A stretch of DNA of 33,634 bases. Origin: Bacteroidota bacterium (lineage in GTDB: Bacteria > Bacteroidota > Ignavibacteria > SZUA-365). The notes under the pieces were generated by a model. It was not told where the DNA came from. It made no database searches and saw only the letters and a program-made list of their open reading frames with translations. The translations under genes were made by a program, and so were the position numbers. The stretch covers positions 1 through 33,634 of the forward strand of contig QKAF01000041.1 in assembly GCA_003246455.1 (NCBI GenBank), given 5' to 3'. Below, piece by piece: positions 15,159-23,214 of this stretch (its first letter is position 1; every line of letters begins with the position of its first letter).

Positions 15159-16339
15159 GACCGTACCTTCGCAATGGTGGCATATCGGGAATCGGCGAAC
15201 GCGCGCACCTCGCCGGCGATGCCGTCGAGATCGATCATCGCGATGCACTCGAGCCCGTAGGGACAGCGGCGCTTCCAGCAGGGAGCGCAATGCAGGCCGT
15301 CGGGGATGAATTTCCGTCCGCGGCCGTAGAGGTCGATTTCCTCCCAGCAGCTCAGACCGAACCAGGCGAGAACATGCTTGCCGAGTCCGATGGCCAGGTG
15401 CATGCCGAAACTGTCGCCCGTGACGATGACGTCGGCGAGGTTTTCGTAGCAGATGCCGCGGCGCAACCCCTCGCGGGTCGGGGTGGAAATCAGCCGGTCA
15501 CCGAGCTCCAGCGGTTCGAGCAGCGAGGCGATGCGGGCATTGCGTTCGGTATCTTCCGGTCCCCCGAGCAGGAGAAAGCAGAGCCGCGGATCGCCGGCCA
15601 GCGCCGTGATCAGCTGGACGTGCTGTTCGACGGTCATTTTCTTGTTCGGGAAAAGCTCCGAACAGCCCGTATTGAAGCCCACGACCACGCGGCCGTCGAG
15701 CTTCCATTCGGCGCGCCGTTCGGCGCAGAATGCCTTTTCCTCGTCCGACAGCATGAGAATGTAGCCGTCGCGGTCATACGGCAGTTCCCAGCTCTCCGCG
15801 AGAATGTCCTGCCCGCTTCGCGTATTTTTGCGAAACTTGAGTTCGTCGTCGATACCCATGCGGAAATTGTAGGCCGCGGCGGGGTTCGCGGGAATGATCT
15901 GCCCGCGGTCCGATATCGTGAATCCGCGCACGTCGTCGCATCGCAGGGAAGCCGCGAATGCGCAGGCGTCGAGCGATTTGTCGGCGTTGAGGACGACATC
16001 GAAGCGCTGCTGCTGCAGAACGAGGCGGGAAGCATCGTCCCACGCGAACACGCGATCGACGAGGGGATTTCCGTCAAGCAGCCGCACGGCGTTCGCCCGG
16101 GTAATCCAGGAGACCTGGCTCACCGGCCACTGCCGTTTGATGCCGGCGAGCTGCGCGGTGGTCATTACCACGTCTCCCATCGCGTCGAGGTTGACGATGA
16201 GCACGCGCGTGCCGATCGGCTCCTGCCGCTGACACGCATCGGTGCAGTCCAACCCCGGGAAGCAGGGCTTATATCCGTTGAAATGCTTGCAATCGATGCC
16301 GTTTTTATCGAAAAACCGCTGGGGGATGTGTTCGTTCAT
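15155..16339 (-). CDS. Glycosyltransferase family 9 (heptosyltransferase-like)
   Basis: A 394-residue GT-B-fold enzyme of family 9, which adds heptose or related sugars to the lipopolysaccharide core on the cytoplasmic face of the inner membrane. Family features are 'RVLIVNLDAMGDVVMTTAQL' (45-64), 'WITRANAVRLLDGNPLVDRV', 'VVVGFNTGCSELFPNKKM', 'CFLLLGGPEDTERN' and the donor-binding 'NLADVIVTGDSFGMHLAIGL' followed by 'VLAWFGLSCWEEI'. Two cysteine clusters stand out: Cys17, 26, 32 and 36 at the N-terminus, and Cys351, 354, 359 and 365 near the C-terminus. The C-terminal one is common in heptosyltransferases. It is first in the operon with the lipoprotein, rpe, DUF2851 and hydrolase. The exact donor and acceptor sugars cannot be read from sequence. 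Confidence 0.88.
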   Translation of the reverse strand: MNEHIPQRFFDKNGIDCKHFNGYKPCFPGLDCTDACQRQEPIGTRVLIVNLDAMGDVVMTTAQLAGIKRQWPVSQVSWITRANAVRLLDGNPLVDRVFAWDDASRLVLQQQRFDVVLNADKSLDACAFAASLRCDDVRGFTISDRGQIIPANPAAAYNFRMGIDDELKFRKNTRSGQDILAESWELPYDRDGYILMLSDEEKAFCAERRAEWKLDGRVVVGFNTGCSELFPNKKMTVEQHVQLITALAGDPRLCFLLLGGPEDTERNARIASLLEPLELGDRLISTPTREGLRRGICYENLADVIVTGDSFGMHLAIGLGKHVLAWFGLSCWEEIDLYGRGRKFIPDGLHCAPCWKRRCPYGLECIAMIDLDGIAGEVRAFADSRYATIAKVRS

Positions 16340-16342
16340 GCG

Positions 16343-16374
16343 CTAATGTACTCAGTTGCGCGGTGGGAATGAAA
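16343..16374 (-). promoter_or_regulatory. Candidate promoter of the GT9-rpe operon
   Basis: On the minus strand, TTTC (16371-16374), a 20-nt spacer and TACATTAG (16343-16350) resemble the Bacteroidota consensus. The box ends only three bases before the GT9 ATG, so the transcript would be nearly leaderless. Weak match. Confidence 0.35.
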
Positions 16375-16466
16375 CGCCGCCCGGGCTGCGCCGCAGCGCG
16401 ATGAATTTTCCCCCATTTTCCGTACATTAATTGATTACGAATTTTGAGAACCAGACTGATACACAT

Positions 16467-17351
16467 ATGACTCGCAAACCTGGAACCCAGTGGGCACTCA
16501 TTCTCGGCGCCTCGTCCGGCTTCGGTGCGGCGGCGGCGCGGGAACTGTCCAAGAACGGATACAACATCCTCGGCGTGCATCTCGACCGTCAGGCCACGAT
16601 GCCCGCGGTGCACAAACTGATTCGCGACATCGAGGCGACCGGCCATCAGGCGGTGTTTTACAACGAAAACGCCGCGGACGTCCACAAACGGCATAAGATC
16701 ATCGAGGACTTCGTCGAGCGCAACCACCGTGAGGGCCGCGCGGAAATCCGGGTGCTCATGCACAGTCTCGCCTTCGGCACGCTGCGTCCGCTGGTCGGCC
16801 GCAACGAAGGAGAAATGATCAAGAAGGCGCAGCTCGAAATGACGCTGGACGTCATGGCCAACTCGCTCATTTACTGGACGCAGGATCTCGTGCGCAACAA
16901 TCTGCTCGGAAACGGGAGCCGGATCTTCGCGATGACCAGCGACGGGGCGAATCTCAATCTTCCGTTCTACGGTGCGGTATCCGCGGCGAAAGCCGCGCTC
17001 GAAAGCTATGTGCGCCAGCTCGCGATCGAACTGGGCCCGCGCGGCATCACCTGCAACGCGCTGCTCGCGGGCGTGACCGACACCCCGGCGCTGAGCAAGA
17101 TTCCCGGTGCGCGCAACATGCTGTACGCGGCGGTCGCGAAAAATCCGTTCGGCCGCGCCACCACGCCCGAAGACGTGGCGCACGCGATCATTTCCCTGAT
17201 ACAGCCCGGCACCGAGTTCATCAACGGCAACACCATCGGTGTCGACGGCGCGGAGAGCAAGGTCAGCTACGTCGGACAGAAAACGCCGTATCAGTACGCC
17301 GATCTCTCCCTGCTCAACGAAAGCAGCTGGGACCCGACAGACATTTCCTGA
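16467..17351 (+). CDS. Enoyl-ACP reductase-like SDR (FabL/FabI-type active site)
   Basis: A 294-residue NAD(P)H-dependent short-chain dehydrogenase-like protein. It has the cofactor loop 'LILGASSGFG' (11-20) and the FabI/FabL-type catalytic spacing Tyr168-x6-Lys175 in 'FYGAVSAAKAALE', instead of the Tyr-x3-Lys of ordinary SDRs. 'VLMHSLAFGTLRPL' and the tail 'RATTPEDVAHAIISLI...FINGNTIGVDGAE' also match enoyl-ACP reductases. The likely role is reducing trans-2-enoyl-ACP in fatty acid elongation. A C-terminal extension of about 35 residues is unusual. The start at 16467 is the first ATG; a TTG at 16431 is less likely. The acyl-CoA dehydrogenase gene follows by 106 bp. A trans-2-enoyl-CoA reductase role is the main alternative. 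Confidence 0.78.
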   Translation: MTRKPGTQWALILGASSGFGAAAARELSKNGYNILGVHLDRQATMPAVHKLIRDIEATGHQAVFYNENAADVHKRHKIIEDFVERNHREGRAEIRVLMHSLAFGTLRPLVGRNEGEMIKKAQLEMTLDVMANSLIYWTQDLVRNNLLGNGSRIFAMTSDGANLNLPFYGAVSAAKAALESYVRQLAIELGPRGITCNALLAGVTDTPALSKIPGARNMLYAAVAKNPFGRATTPEDVAHAIISLIQPGTEFINGNTIGVDGAESKVSYVGQKTPYQYADLSLLNESSWDPTDIS

Positions 17352-17457
17352 TGCGCCGGCAGTATTCTGCCGCGATAGATCCGGCTGTGCAGGCAGCCAC
17401 GCAATGATGCGACCGATTCCCTGAACATATATCCGGCCGTTTCACCCATAGAGAGCT

Positions 17458-18612
17458 ATGCCCATGAACCTTTTTGAATTCACTGAAGAACAGAACATGC
17501 TCCGCGACATGGTGCGGGAGTTTGTCAATGCGGAAGTCAAACCCATCGCTGCCAAGATAGATGAGGAAGAAGCAATACCCCGCGATCTGATCAACAAAAT
17601 CGGAGAACTGGGACTGTTCGGGACCGTGTTCCCGGAAGAATACGGCGGCAGCGGCTTCGGCGAAGTCGGCTACTGCATCGCGCAGGAAGAAATGGGCCGC
17701 GGCTGTCTCTCGACCGCGACCATGATCGGCGCGCACATGTCCATCGGAACCAACGCCATCTACCTTGGCGGCACCGAGGAACTCAAGCAGAAATACCTGC
17801 CGAAGCTCTGCTCCGGTGAATGGATCGCGGCATTCGGCCTCACCGAATCCACCGCCGGATCCGACTCCTTCAACGTCCGCACCCGCGCGGTGCTCGACGG
17901 CGACGAATGGGTCATCAACGGCGAGAAGCTCTGGATCACCAACGGCGGTTTCGCAGACGTGATCTCGGTGTTCGCGCGCACGACCCGCGGCGTCACGGCC
18001 TTCGCGGTCGAGACGAAATGGCCGGGCTTCAGCGCGGGTCCGAAGGAAAAGAAAATGGGAATCCGCGGCAGCATGACCAATGCCCTCACGTTCAAGGATG
18101 TCCGCGTGCCGAAGGAAAACATGATCGGCGCGGAAGGCCGCGGTTTTCTTACCGCGATGAAGACGCTCGACGCCGGCCGCCTCGGCCTCGGCGCATGCTG
18201 CGTCGGGACCGCCAAGGAGCTGATCGAGCTGTCGACCCGCTACGCCAAGGAGCGCAAGCAGTTCGATTCCCCGATCGCGAATTTCCAGGCCGTGCAGTTC
18301 ATGCTCGCCGAAATGTGGGCGACCGTGTACGCGATGGAAAGCATCGTCTACCGCACGGCGGCGGACTATGACGCCGGAAAGAAAATTTCGACGCAGTCGG
18401 CGGCCGTGAAACTGCTCTGCAGCGAAGGTCTCGAGAAAGTCGTCGATCTCGCCGTACAGATTCACGGCGGCATGGGCTACTCGCGCGAACTGCCCATCGA
18501 GCGCATGTACCGCGACAGCCGCATCAACCGCATTTTCGAAGGAACGAGTGAAATCCAGAAACTCGTCATCTCGCACGACGTGCTGAAGAAAAACGGTCTC
18601 TGGAATCTTTGA
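17458..18612 (+). CDS. Acyl-CoA dehydrogenase
   Basis: A 384-residue flavoenzyme of the acyl-CoA dehydrogenase family. It desaturates acyl-CoA to trans-2-enoyl-CoA with FAD and passes electrons to ETF. Features in order are an N-terminal helical domain ('TEEQNMLRDMVREFVNAEV'), the FAD-binding signature 'FGLTESTAGSDSFNVRT', 'WVINGEKLWITNG', 'KMGIRGSMTNALTFKDVRVP', 'YAKERKQFDSPIANFQAVQF', 'QIHGGMGYSRELPIERMYRD' and 'RIFEGTSEIQKL'. The catalytic Glu is about residue 361, the short/medium-chain position. A purine-rich AGAGAG lies just before the start; the ATG at 17464 is an alternative. It sits between the enoyl reductase and an acyltransferase, which suggests a lipid-metabolism cluster. Chain-length specificity is unknown. 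Confidence 0.95.
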   Translation: MPMNLFEFTEEQNMLRDMVREFVNAEVKPIAAKIDEEEAIPRDLINKIGELGLFGTVFPEEYGGSGFGEVGYCIAQEEMGRGCLSTATMIGAHMSIGTNAIYLGGTEELKQKYLPKLCSGEWIAAFGLTESTAGSDSFNVRTRAVLDGDEWVINGEKLWITNGGFADVISVFARTTRGVTAFAVETKWPGFSAGPKEKKMGIRGSMTNALTFKDVRVPKENMIGAEGRGFLTAMKTLDAGRLGLGACCVGTAKELIELSTRYAKERKQFDSPIANFQAVQFMLAEMWATVYAMESIVYRTAADYDAGKKISTQSAAVKLLCSEGLEKVVDLAVQIHGGMGYSRELPIERMYRDSRINRIFEGTSEIQKLVISHDVLKKNGLWNL

Positions 18613-18632
18613 TCCCGGCGCATTGCGCGGAC

Positions 18633-18666
18633 GACGCCGGGTGTCCGCACCCGGCGTCTCCTGTTT
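18633..18666 (+). terminator. Terminator after the acyl-CoA dehydrogenase gene
   Basis: A perfect 11-bp stem GACGCCGGGTG / CACCCGGCGTC (18633-18643 and 18648-18658) around a TCCG loop, followed by TCCTGTTTT. It separates the dehydrogenase from the acyltransferase transcript. Confidence 0.82.
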
Positions 18667-18733
18667 TCGCCCGAACCGGGAATCCCCCGCATGACCCGTT
18701 CACGGATTTTCCACAGCGCGCGCTGACTATCCC

Positions 18734-19519
18734 ATGATACCCCACGGAACAATTTTCGCCCGGAACGACAGCTACCATACGCCGGAAGACCGGCGCACCT
18801 CGTTCCTGCCGGCGACGCTGGCATTCTATCTCGGCGTGCTTGCCGTCGTCTTCCGTTCCTCGCACAGGGCGAAGCGCGGCAGGTACGGCGACCAGGAATG
18901 GGTCGACAGCAGTACCGACATCATGAATGCGCTCGAGCGCGCGGGATGCCGGTTGCATATCGAAGGCATGGATAATATCCGCGCGCTGGAAGGACCGGCG
19001 ATTTTTGTCGCGAATCATATGAGCACCCTCGAGACCTTCGTGCTCCCGTCACTGATCAACCCGGTGCGGCGCTGTACGTTCGTGATCAAGCCGAGCCTGA
19101 TGGATTACCCGGTGTTCGGTCCCGTCATGCGTTCCCGCGATCCCATCGTCGTCACCCGCGACAACCCGCGGCAGGATCTCCAGACCGTGCTCGACGAAGG
19201 CGCGCGCCGCCTCGAAACCGGTACGTCCATCGTCCTGTTTCCGCAGACCACCCGAAGCAACAGCTTCGACCCGGCGAAGTTCAACTCCCTCGGCGTCAAG
19301 CTCGCGAAGAAAGCCGGCGTCCCGATCGTCCCCGTCGCCCTCAAAACCGACGCGTGGAAAAACGGCAGCCTCGCCAAGGACTTCGGCCCCGTCGATCCTT
19401 CCCTCCCCATACACATCGAATTCTCCGCGCCTCTCACCGTCGAAGGCAACGGACGCGAACAGCACGAGGCCGCCGTCGCCTTCATCGCCGACCGCCTGCA
19501 GCGGTGGTCGACTAAGTAA
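18734..19519 (+). CDS. Lysophospholipid acyltransferase family protein (PlsC-like)
   Basis: A 261-residue acyltransferase of the glycerol-phosphate/lysophospholipid type, expected to transfer fatty acyl groups to a lysolipid at the inner membrane. The catalytic block reads 'VANHMSTLETFVLP' (His95-x4-Glu100), where most PlsC proteins have His-x4-Asp. The motif III block is 'LFPQTTRSNSFDP' (about 169-180), where 'FPEGTRS' is usual. 'AKKAGVPIVPVALKTDAWKN' is the following proline motif. These substitutions match a subfamily I remember from other bacteria, so the enzyme is probably active, but its acceptor may not be lysophosphatidate. A hydrophobic segment at about residues 25-40 may anchor it. 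It follows a terminator and so needs its own promoter, which I did not locate. Confidence 0.85.
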   Translation: MIPHGTIFARNDSYHTPEDRRTSFLPATLAFYLGVLAVVFRSSHRAKRGRYGDQEWVDSSTDIMNALERAGCRLHIEGMDNIRALEGPAIFVANHMSTLETFVLPSLINPVRRCTFVIKPSLMDYPVFGPVMRSRDPIVVTRDNPRQDLQTVLDEGARRLETGTSIVLFPQTTRSNSFDPAKFNSLGVKLAKKAGVPIVPVALKTDAWKNGSLAKDFGPVDPSLPIHIEFSAPLTVEGNGREQHEAAVAFIADRLQRWSTK

Positions 19520-19537
19520 AACATTCCCGTCATCGTA

Positions 19538-19571
19538 TTTGCAGGGGCGCAGCATGCTGCGCCCCTGCAAA
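19538..19571. repeat. Perfect 34-bp palindrome (REP-like element)
   Basis: Two 17-nt arms, TTTGCAGGGGCGCAGCA and its exact complement, with no loop. There is no T-run after it, so it is not a simple terminator. It resembles the dispersed GC-rich palindromes built around GGGGCGCAGC/GCTGCGCCCC that I recall from many bacterial genomes. No second copy lies in this window. Confidence 0.85.
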
Positions 19572-19581
19572 CGCGGTGAAT

Positions 19582-19609
19582 CTCCTGCCTCCTGCCTCCT
19601 GCCTCCTGC
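19582..19609. repeat. Heptanucleotide tandem repeat, four copies of CTCCTGC
   Basis: Four exact CTCCTGC units, eleven bases after the 34-bp palindrome and upstream of the outer-membrane protein gene. A frame from a GTG at 19576 would run through it. The unit is not a multiple of three, so slippage would shift that frame. Confidence 0.92.
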
Positions 19610-19671
19610 TCTTTGCGCCTTCCCCCTGCTTTTCCCTATCTTGCCCACAATCAACCGCAGGGCGCTTCGCA

Positions 19672-22600
19672 GTGCAGATTCGCATCCCGTTCGTCGTAAT
19701 CGTATTCCTCGCGGCCGGGGCCGCACTGACGCCTCCGGTGTCCGTGCGTCTGTTGGCGCAGGACGGGAGCCGTTTTTCGCGCGCGTATGCGGACACGCTC
19801 TCGTGGCGGGCGGGCGATACGCTGCGGCTCTCGCATGCCTTCGTCGAGCGCGACGGACTCTCGCTGACCTTCGATCCCCCGCTGACGCTCGATTCCACCG
19901 GTACGCCGCCCGACTCCGCCGACATCCTGCTCGACCGCCGATCGGGCAGCCTGCGTTTTTCGGAACGCGTCCGTGCGGCTGCCGACACGTCCCGAACGTA
20001 TCGCCTCGTGCTGCGCTATCGTGCGCTTCCCTTCCGCCTGCTGCCGTCGTGGCGCATGCGCGAACTGGTCACGCGTCACGAAACGCACGGCGGGGACAGG
20101 GACGCGCGCACACAGTTCGCGACGCCTTCGCAGCCGCTCAGCATGGAAAGCATCTTCGGAAGCGAACTGGAGAAAAGCGGCTACATCGGACGCGGGTTCA
20201 CCGTCGGCAGCAATCGCGATCTGAACATCAACAGCGGCTTCCGCCTGCAGCTCGCCGGGAAACTCTCGGAGGATATCACGGTGACCGGCGCGCTGACCGA
20301 CGAGAACACCCCCATTCAGCCCGAAGGGAACACGCGGACGATACAGGAACTCGACAAGGTGTTCATCAACATCGCGGGCCGGGATCTCAGTGCGACGCTG
20401 GGCGATTTCAACCTGCGCTATCCCGATTCTGAATTCGGCCGCTACAACCGCAAGCTCTCGGGCGTCCTGGGCGAAGGGAAATTCGGCGATGCCGGGGCGT
20501 CCGCCTCCTATGCCACGCTCAAGGGCACGTGGAACAGCCTGCAGTTCAACGGCATCGACGGCGTGCAGGGACCGTACCGCCTGACCGGCCGCAACGGCGA
20601 ACAACCCGTCCTCGTGCTTGCAGGGACGGAAAAGGTGTATGTCGACGGAGTGGAGATGACGCGGGGCGAAAACAACGACTACGTCATCGAATATGCCAGC
20701 GGTGAACTGTTCTTCACTCCCCGGCGACTCGTGACGAGCTACTCGCGCATCACCGTGGATTACGAGTACGCGGAACGGCAGTACACCCGTTCGATGCTCA
20801 CAGCGAACAGCAGTGCCGCCCTCGCGGGCGATCGCCTGTCACTGACGGCGCGCTATATCCGCGAGGCGGATGACGAGGACAACCCGATCGATCTCGAGTT
20901 CTCCGACGACGATCGCGCCGTGCTCCGCGCCGCCGGAGACGATGCGGGGGCCGCGTCGCGCAGCGGAGTGACCTACGCAGGCTATGACACCGCGAGGGGC
21001 ACGGGGAAAGGACAGTACCTCCGCATCGACACGCTCGTCAGCGGGACACCCACCGTCGTGTACCGCTATTCCCCGGGTGCGGACAGCGCGACCTGGTCAC
21101 TGTCGTTTTCCTTTGTCGGTGCGGGCAACGGCGACTATCGCCGGAAAACGGTCGGCACGTTCGAATTCGCCGGCATCGGCCGCGGGGACTATGCGCCGCT
21201 GCGTCTCCTTCCCCTCCCGCGCCTGCACCAGCTTGTCGATCTCCAGCTCGCCGCCTCCCCGGTCGGCGACCTGCAGCTGAACGGAGAACTCGGTGTGAGC
21301 TCCCTCGACCGCAACCGCTTTTCGGACATCGACGACGGCGACGATGCCGGGAGCGCCTGGACGATGGGCCTGCGATGGACGCCCTCCCTCCGTCATAAAA
21401 AAGATCTGGACCTGAATTTCCGGTATCGAGACGTCTCCGCGACCTTCAACCCGATCGACCGCATCAACGATATCGAATTCAACCGGAAGTGGGATCTGCA
21501 GGCGTCCGCGGCAGTGCGAGAGCGCATTACGGAAGGCGGGGCGGCCTGGTCGCCGATCGTCCCGCTGCGGCTCAGCGGCGGTTTCGGCAGCATGCAGCGC
21601 GGCGATTTTTCTTCTCTCCGTCTCGAGGGCGGCGTCGACCTCGCGCGCGGCGCCGACTCATCCCTGCCCGATCTGCGGTGGCGCATCGAGCATATCGCCA
21701 GCGACGACGGGCAGCGAGGACAGACGGGACGGTGGCTGCGCCAGCAGGGAGAGGCCACCTACACGCTCGGCCCGGCCACCCCGCGGCTCCGCTTCGAACA
21801 GGAACACCGCGAGAACCGCGACACCGCGACCGACAGCCTGCTGTTCACCAGCCTCGCCTTTGTCGATGTTCGTCCGGGCGTGCTGTTTCCCGCGTTCTGG
21901 AACATGACCTTCAGCGCGGATGTCGGGGTGCGCATCGAGGACGTCCCGCTCGAGGGCGTTCTCGAACGGCAGTCGGTCGACCTCCTGCAGCAGTACGGCT
22001 GGTCGCTGCGGCCATGGAACGATCTTTCCTCCTCGGTCACCGTCACCGTCCGCGACCGGAAATTCAGCGACGCGTTCCATGCGCGCGGCAGCAAGGACGT
22101 CCAGACCATCCTCACGAGGGCGCAGTCGCGGTACATGCCGTTCAACGGGGGCGTGCAGACCGACCTGCTCTATGAAGTCTCGACCGAACGCACCTCCCGC
22201 CTGCAGCGCGTATTCCTCAATGTCCCGCTCGGCCAGGGAAGTTACGAGTACCGCGGCGATCTGAATGGAAACGGCATCCAGGACGAGGATGAATTCGAAC
22301 TCACCCGCTTCGAGGGCGATTACATCCTGCTCACCATCCCGACCGACGAGCTCTTTCCCGTCATCGATCTCAAGAGCAGCCTCCGTCTGCGGCTGCGGCC
22401 CGACCGCATTCTCCGTGAGGAGGCAGACGCGCCGCTGTGGCAGGGCGTGCTCCGCGCGCTGTCCAGCGAAACCTTCATTCGCATCGACGAGAAAAGCGAG
22501 GAGGAACGGACGTCGGACATCTACCTGCTGCGCCTCGACCGCTTCCTCAACGACAGCACAACCCTGCGGGGCTTCCAGAATTTCCGGCAGGACCTCTTCC

Positions 22601-23214
22601 TCTTCGAACGAAGCCAGGATTTCTCCCTGCGCCTGCGCTTCGATCAGCGCGACGGTTTCAGTCAGTATGCACTGGGCAGCGAACGTTCATGGCGGCGAGA
22701 GCGATCGCTGCGGGTGAAAACGAGGCTGGTCCGCGAGATCGGCCTGCAGGCAGACGCGATCTTTCTCGACGACGAGCTGCGCACGGCCGCTGCCAGCAGC
22801 CGCGCGCGCGACATCGTTTCGGCCAACCTGATCGGGGATCTTTCCTACCGCCCGTGGAAGGACGTGGAAATCGGCTTTGTCATCGACAGCAAGACCGCGA
22901 CCGATTCATGGCCTGCCGTTCCGGTCGAAGCCGACATCACCACGCTTTCGCTGCGCAGCATCACCGCGTTTCCCGGACCGGGCCGTCTGCGCATCGAGAT
23001 CGAACGCAGCACGGTGACCTTCAACACCGAGGTCGACCGCTTTCCGTTCGAGCTGACCGACGGCCGCGCCGAGGGCACGAGCTGGGTCTGGCGCCTGAAC
23101 TTCGACTACCGTCTCACCAGTTTCATGCAGGCGACGCTTTCCTATCTCGGCCGCTCCGAAACAGAACGGGCGGTGATACACACCGCCCGCGCAGAAGTCA
23201 AAGCCTTTTTCTGA
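19672..23214 (+). CDS. Large outer-membrane beta-barrel-type protein with SprA-like N-terminal region
   Basis: A 1180-residue exported protein. GTG 19672 gives a signal peptide (MQIRIPFVVIVFLAAGAAL); the frame is open to 19576 but would add a non-signal leader encoded in the heptamer repeat. Residues about 160-250 carry 'RGFTVGSNRDLNINSGF', 'QLAGKLSEDITVTGALTDEN', 'TPIQPEGNT' and 'TLGDFNLRYPDSEFGRYNRK'. These resemble, from memory, the N-terminal part of the T9SS translocon SprA/Sov, although SprA is about twice as long. The rest is dense alternating beta strands with Arg/Asp-rich turns, a Ca-loop-like 'NGNGIQDEDEFE' near residue 865 and a terminal Phe, as in outer-membrane barrels. The function is unknown. 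A weak promoter (TTTG 19612, TATCTTG 19637) lies upstream. Its stop abuts the stop of the convergent aminopeptidase. Confidence 0.78.
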   Translation: MQIRIPFVVIVFLAAGAALTPPVSVRLLAQDGSRFSRAYADTLSWRAGDTLRLSHAFVERDGLSLTFDPPLTLDSTGTPPDSADILLDRRSGSLRFSERVRAAADTSRTYRLVLRYRALPFRLLPSWRMRELVTRHETHGGDRDARTQFATPSQPLSMESIFGSELEKSGYIGRGFTVGSNRDLNINSGFRLQLAGKLSEDITVTGALTDENTPIQPEGNTRTIQELDKVFINIAGRDLSATLGDFNLRYPDSEFGRYNRKLSGVLGEGKFGDAGASASYATLKGTWNSLQFNGIDGVQGPYRLTGRNGEQPVLVLAGTEKVYVDGVEMTRGENNDYVIEYASGELFFTPRRLVTSYSRITVDYEYAERQYTRSMLTANSSAALAGDRLSLTARYIREADDEDNPIDLEFSDDDRAVLRAAGDDAGAASRSGVTYAGYDTARGTGKGQYLRIDTLVSGTPTVVYRYSPGADSATWSLSFSFVGAGNGDYRRKTVGTFEFAGIGRGDYAPLRLLPLPRLHQLVDLQLAASPVGDLQLNGELGVSSLDRNRFSDIDDGDDAGSAWTMGLRWTPSLRHKKDLDLNFRYRDVSATFNPIDRINDIEFNRKWDLQASAAVRERITEGGAAWSPIVPLRLSGGFGSMQRGDFSSLRLEGGVDLARGADSSLPDLRWRIEHIASDDGQRGQTGRWLRQQGEATYTLGPATPRLRFEQEHRENRDTATDSLLFTSLAFVDVRPGVLFPAFWNMTFSADVGVRIEDVPLEGVLERQSVDLLQQYGWSLRPWNDLSSSVTVTVRDRKFSDAFHARGSKDVQTILTRAQSRYMPFNGGVQTDLLYEVSTERTSRLQRVFLNVPLGQGSYEYRGDLNGNGIQDEDEFELTRFEGDYILLTIPTDELFPVIDLKSSLRLRLRPDRILREEADAPLWQGVLRALSSETFIRIDEKSEEERTSDIYLLRLDRFLNDSTTLRGFQNFRQDLFLFERSQDFSLRLRFDQRDGFSQYALGSERSWRRERSLRVKTRLVREIGLQADAIFLDDELRTAAASSRARDIVSANLIGDLSYRPWKDVEIGFVIDSKTATDSWPAVPVEADITTLSLRSITAFPGPGRLRIEIERSTVTFNTEVDRFPFELTDGRAEGTSWVWRLNFDYRLTSFMQATLSYLGRSETERAVIHTARAEVKAFF

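Noticed and set aside
17357-17372. CGGCAG/CTGCCG hairpin after the enoyl reductase as a terminator
   Set aside because: The stem is only 6 bp and no T-run follows, so read-through to the acyl-CoA dehydrogenase is likely.
19576-19671. Upstream GTG start of the outer-membrane protein including the heptamer repeat
   Set aside because: The added 32 residues would be encoded by a simple repeat and would precede a normal signal peptide; GTG 19672 fits better, though it is not proven.
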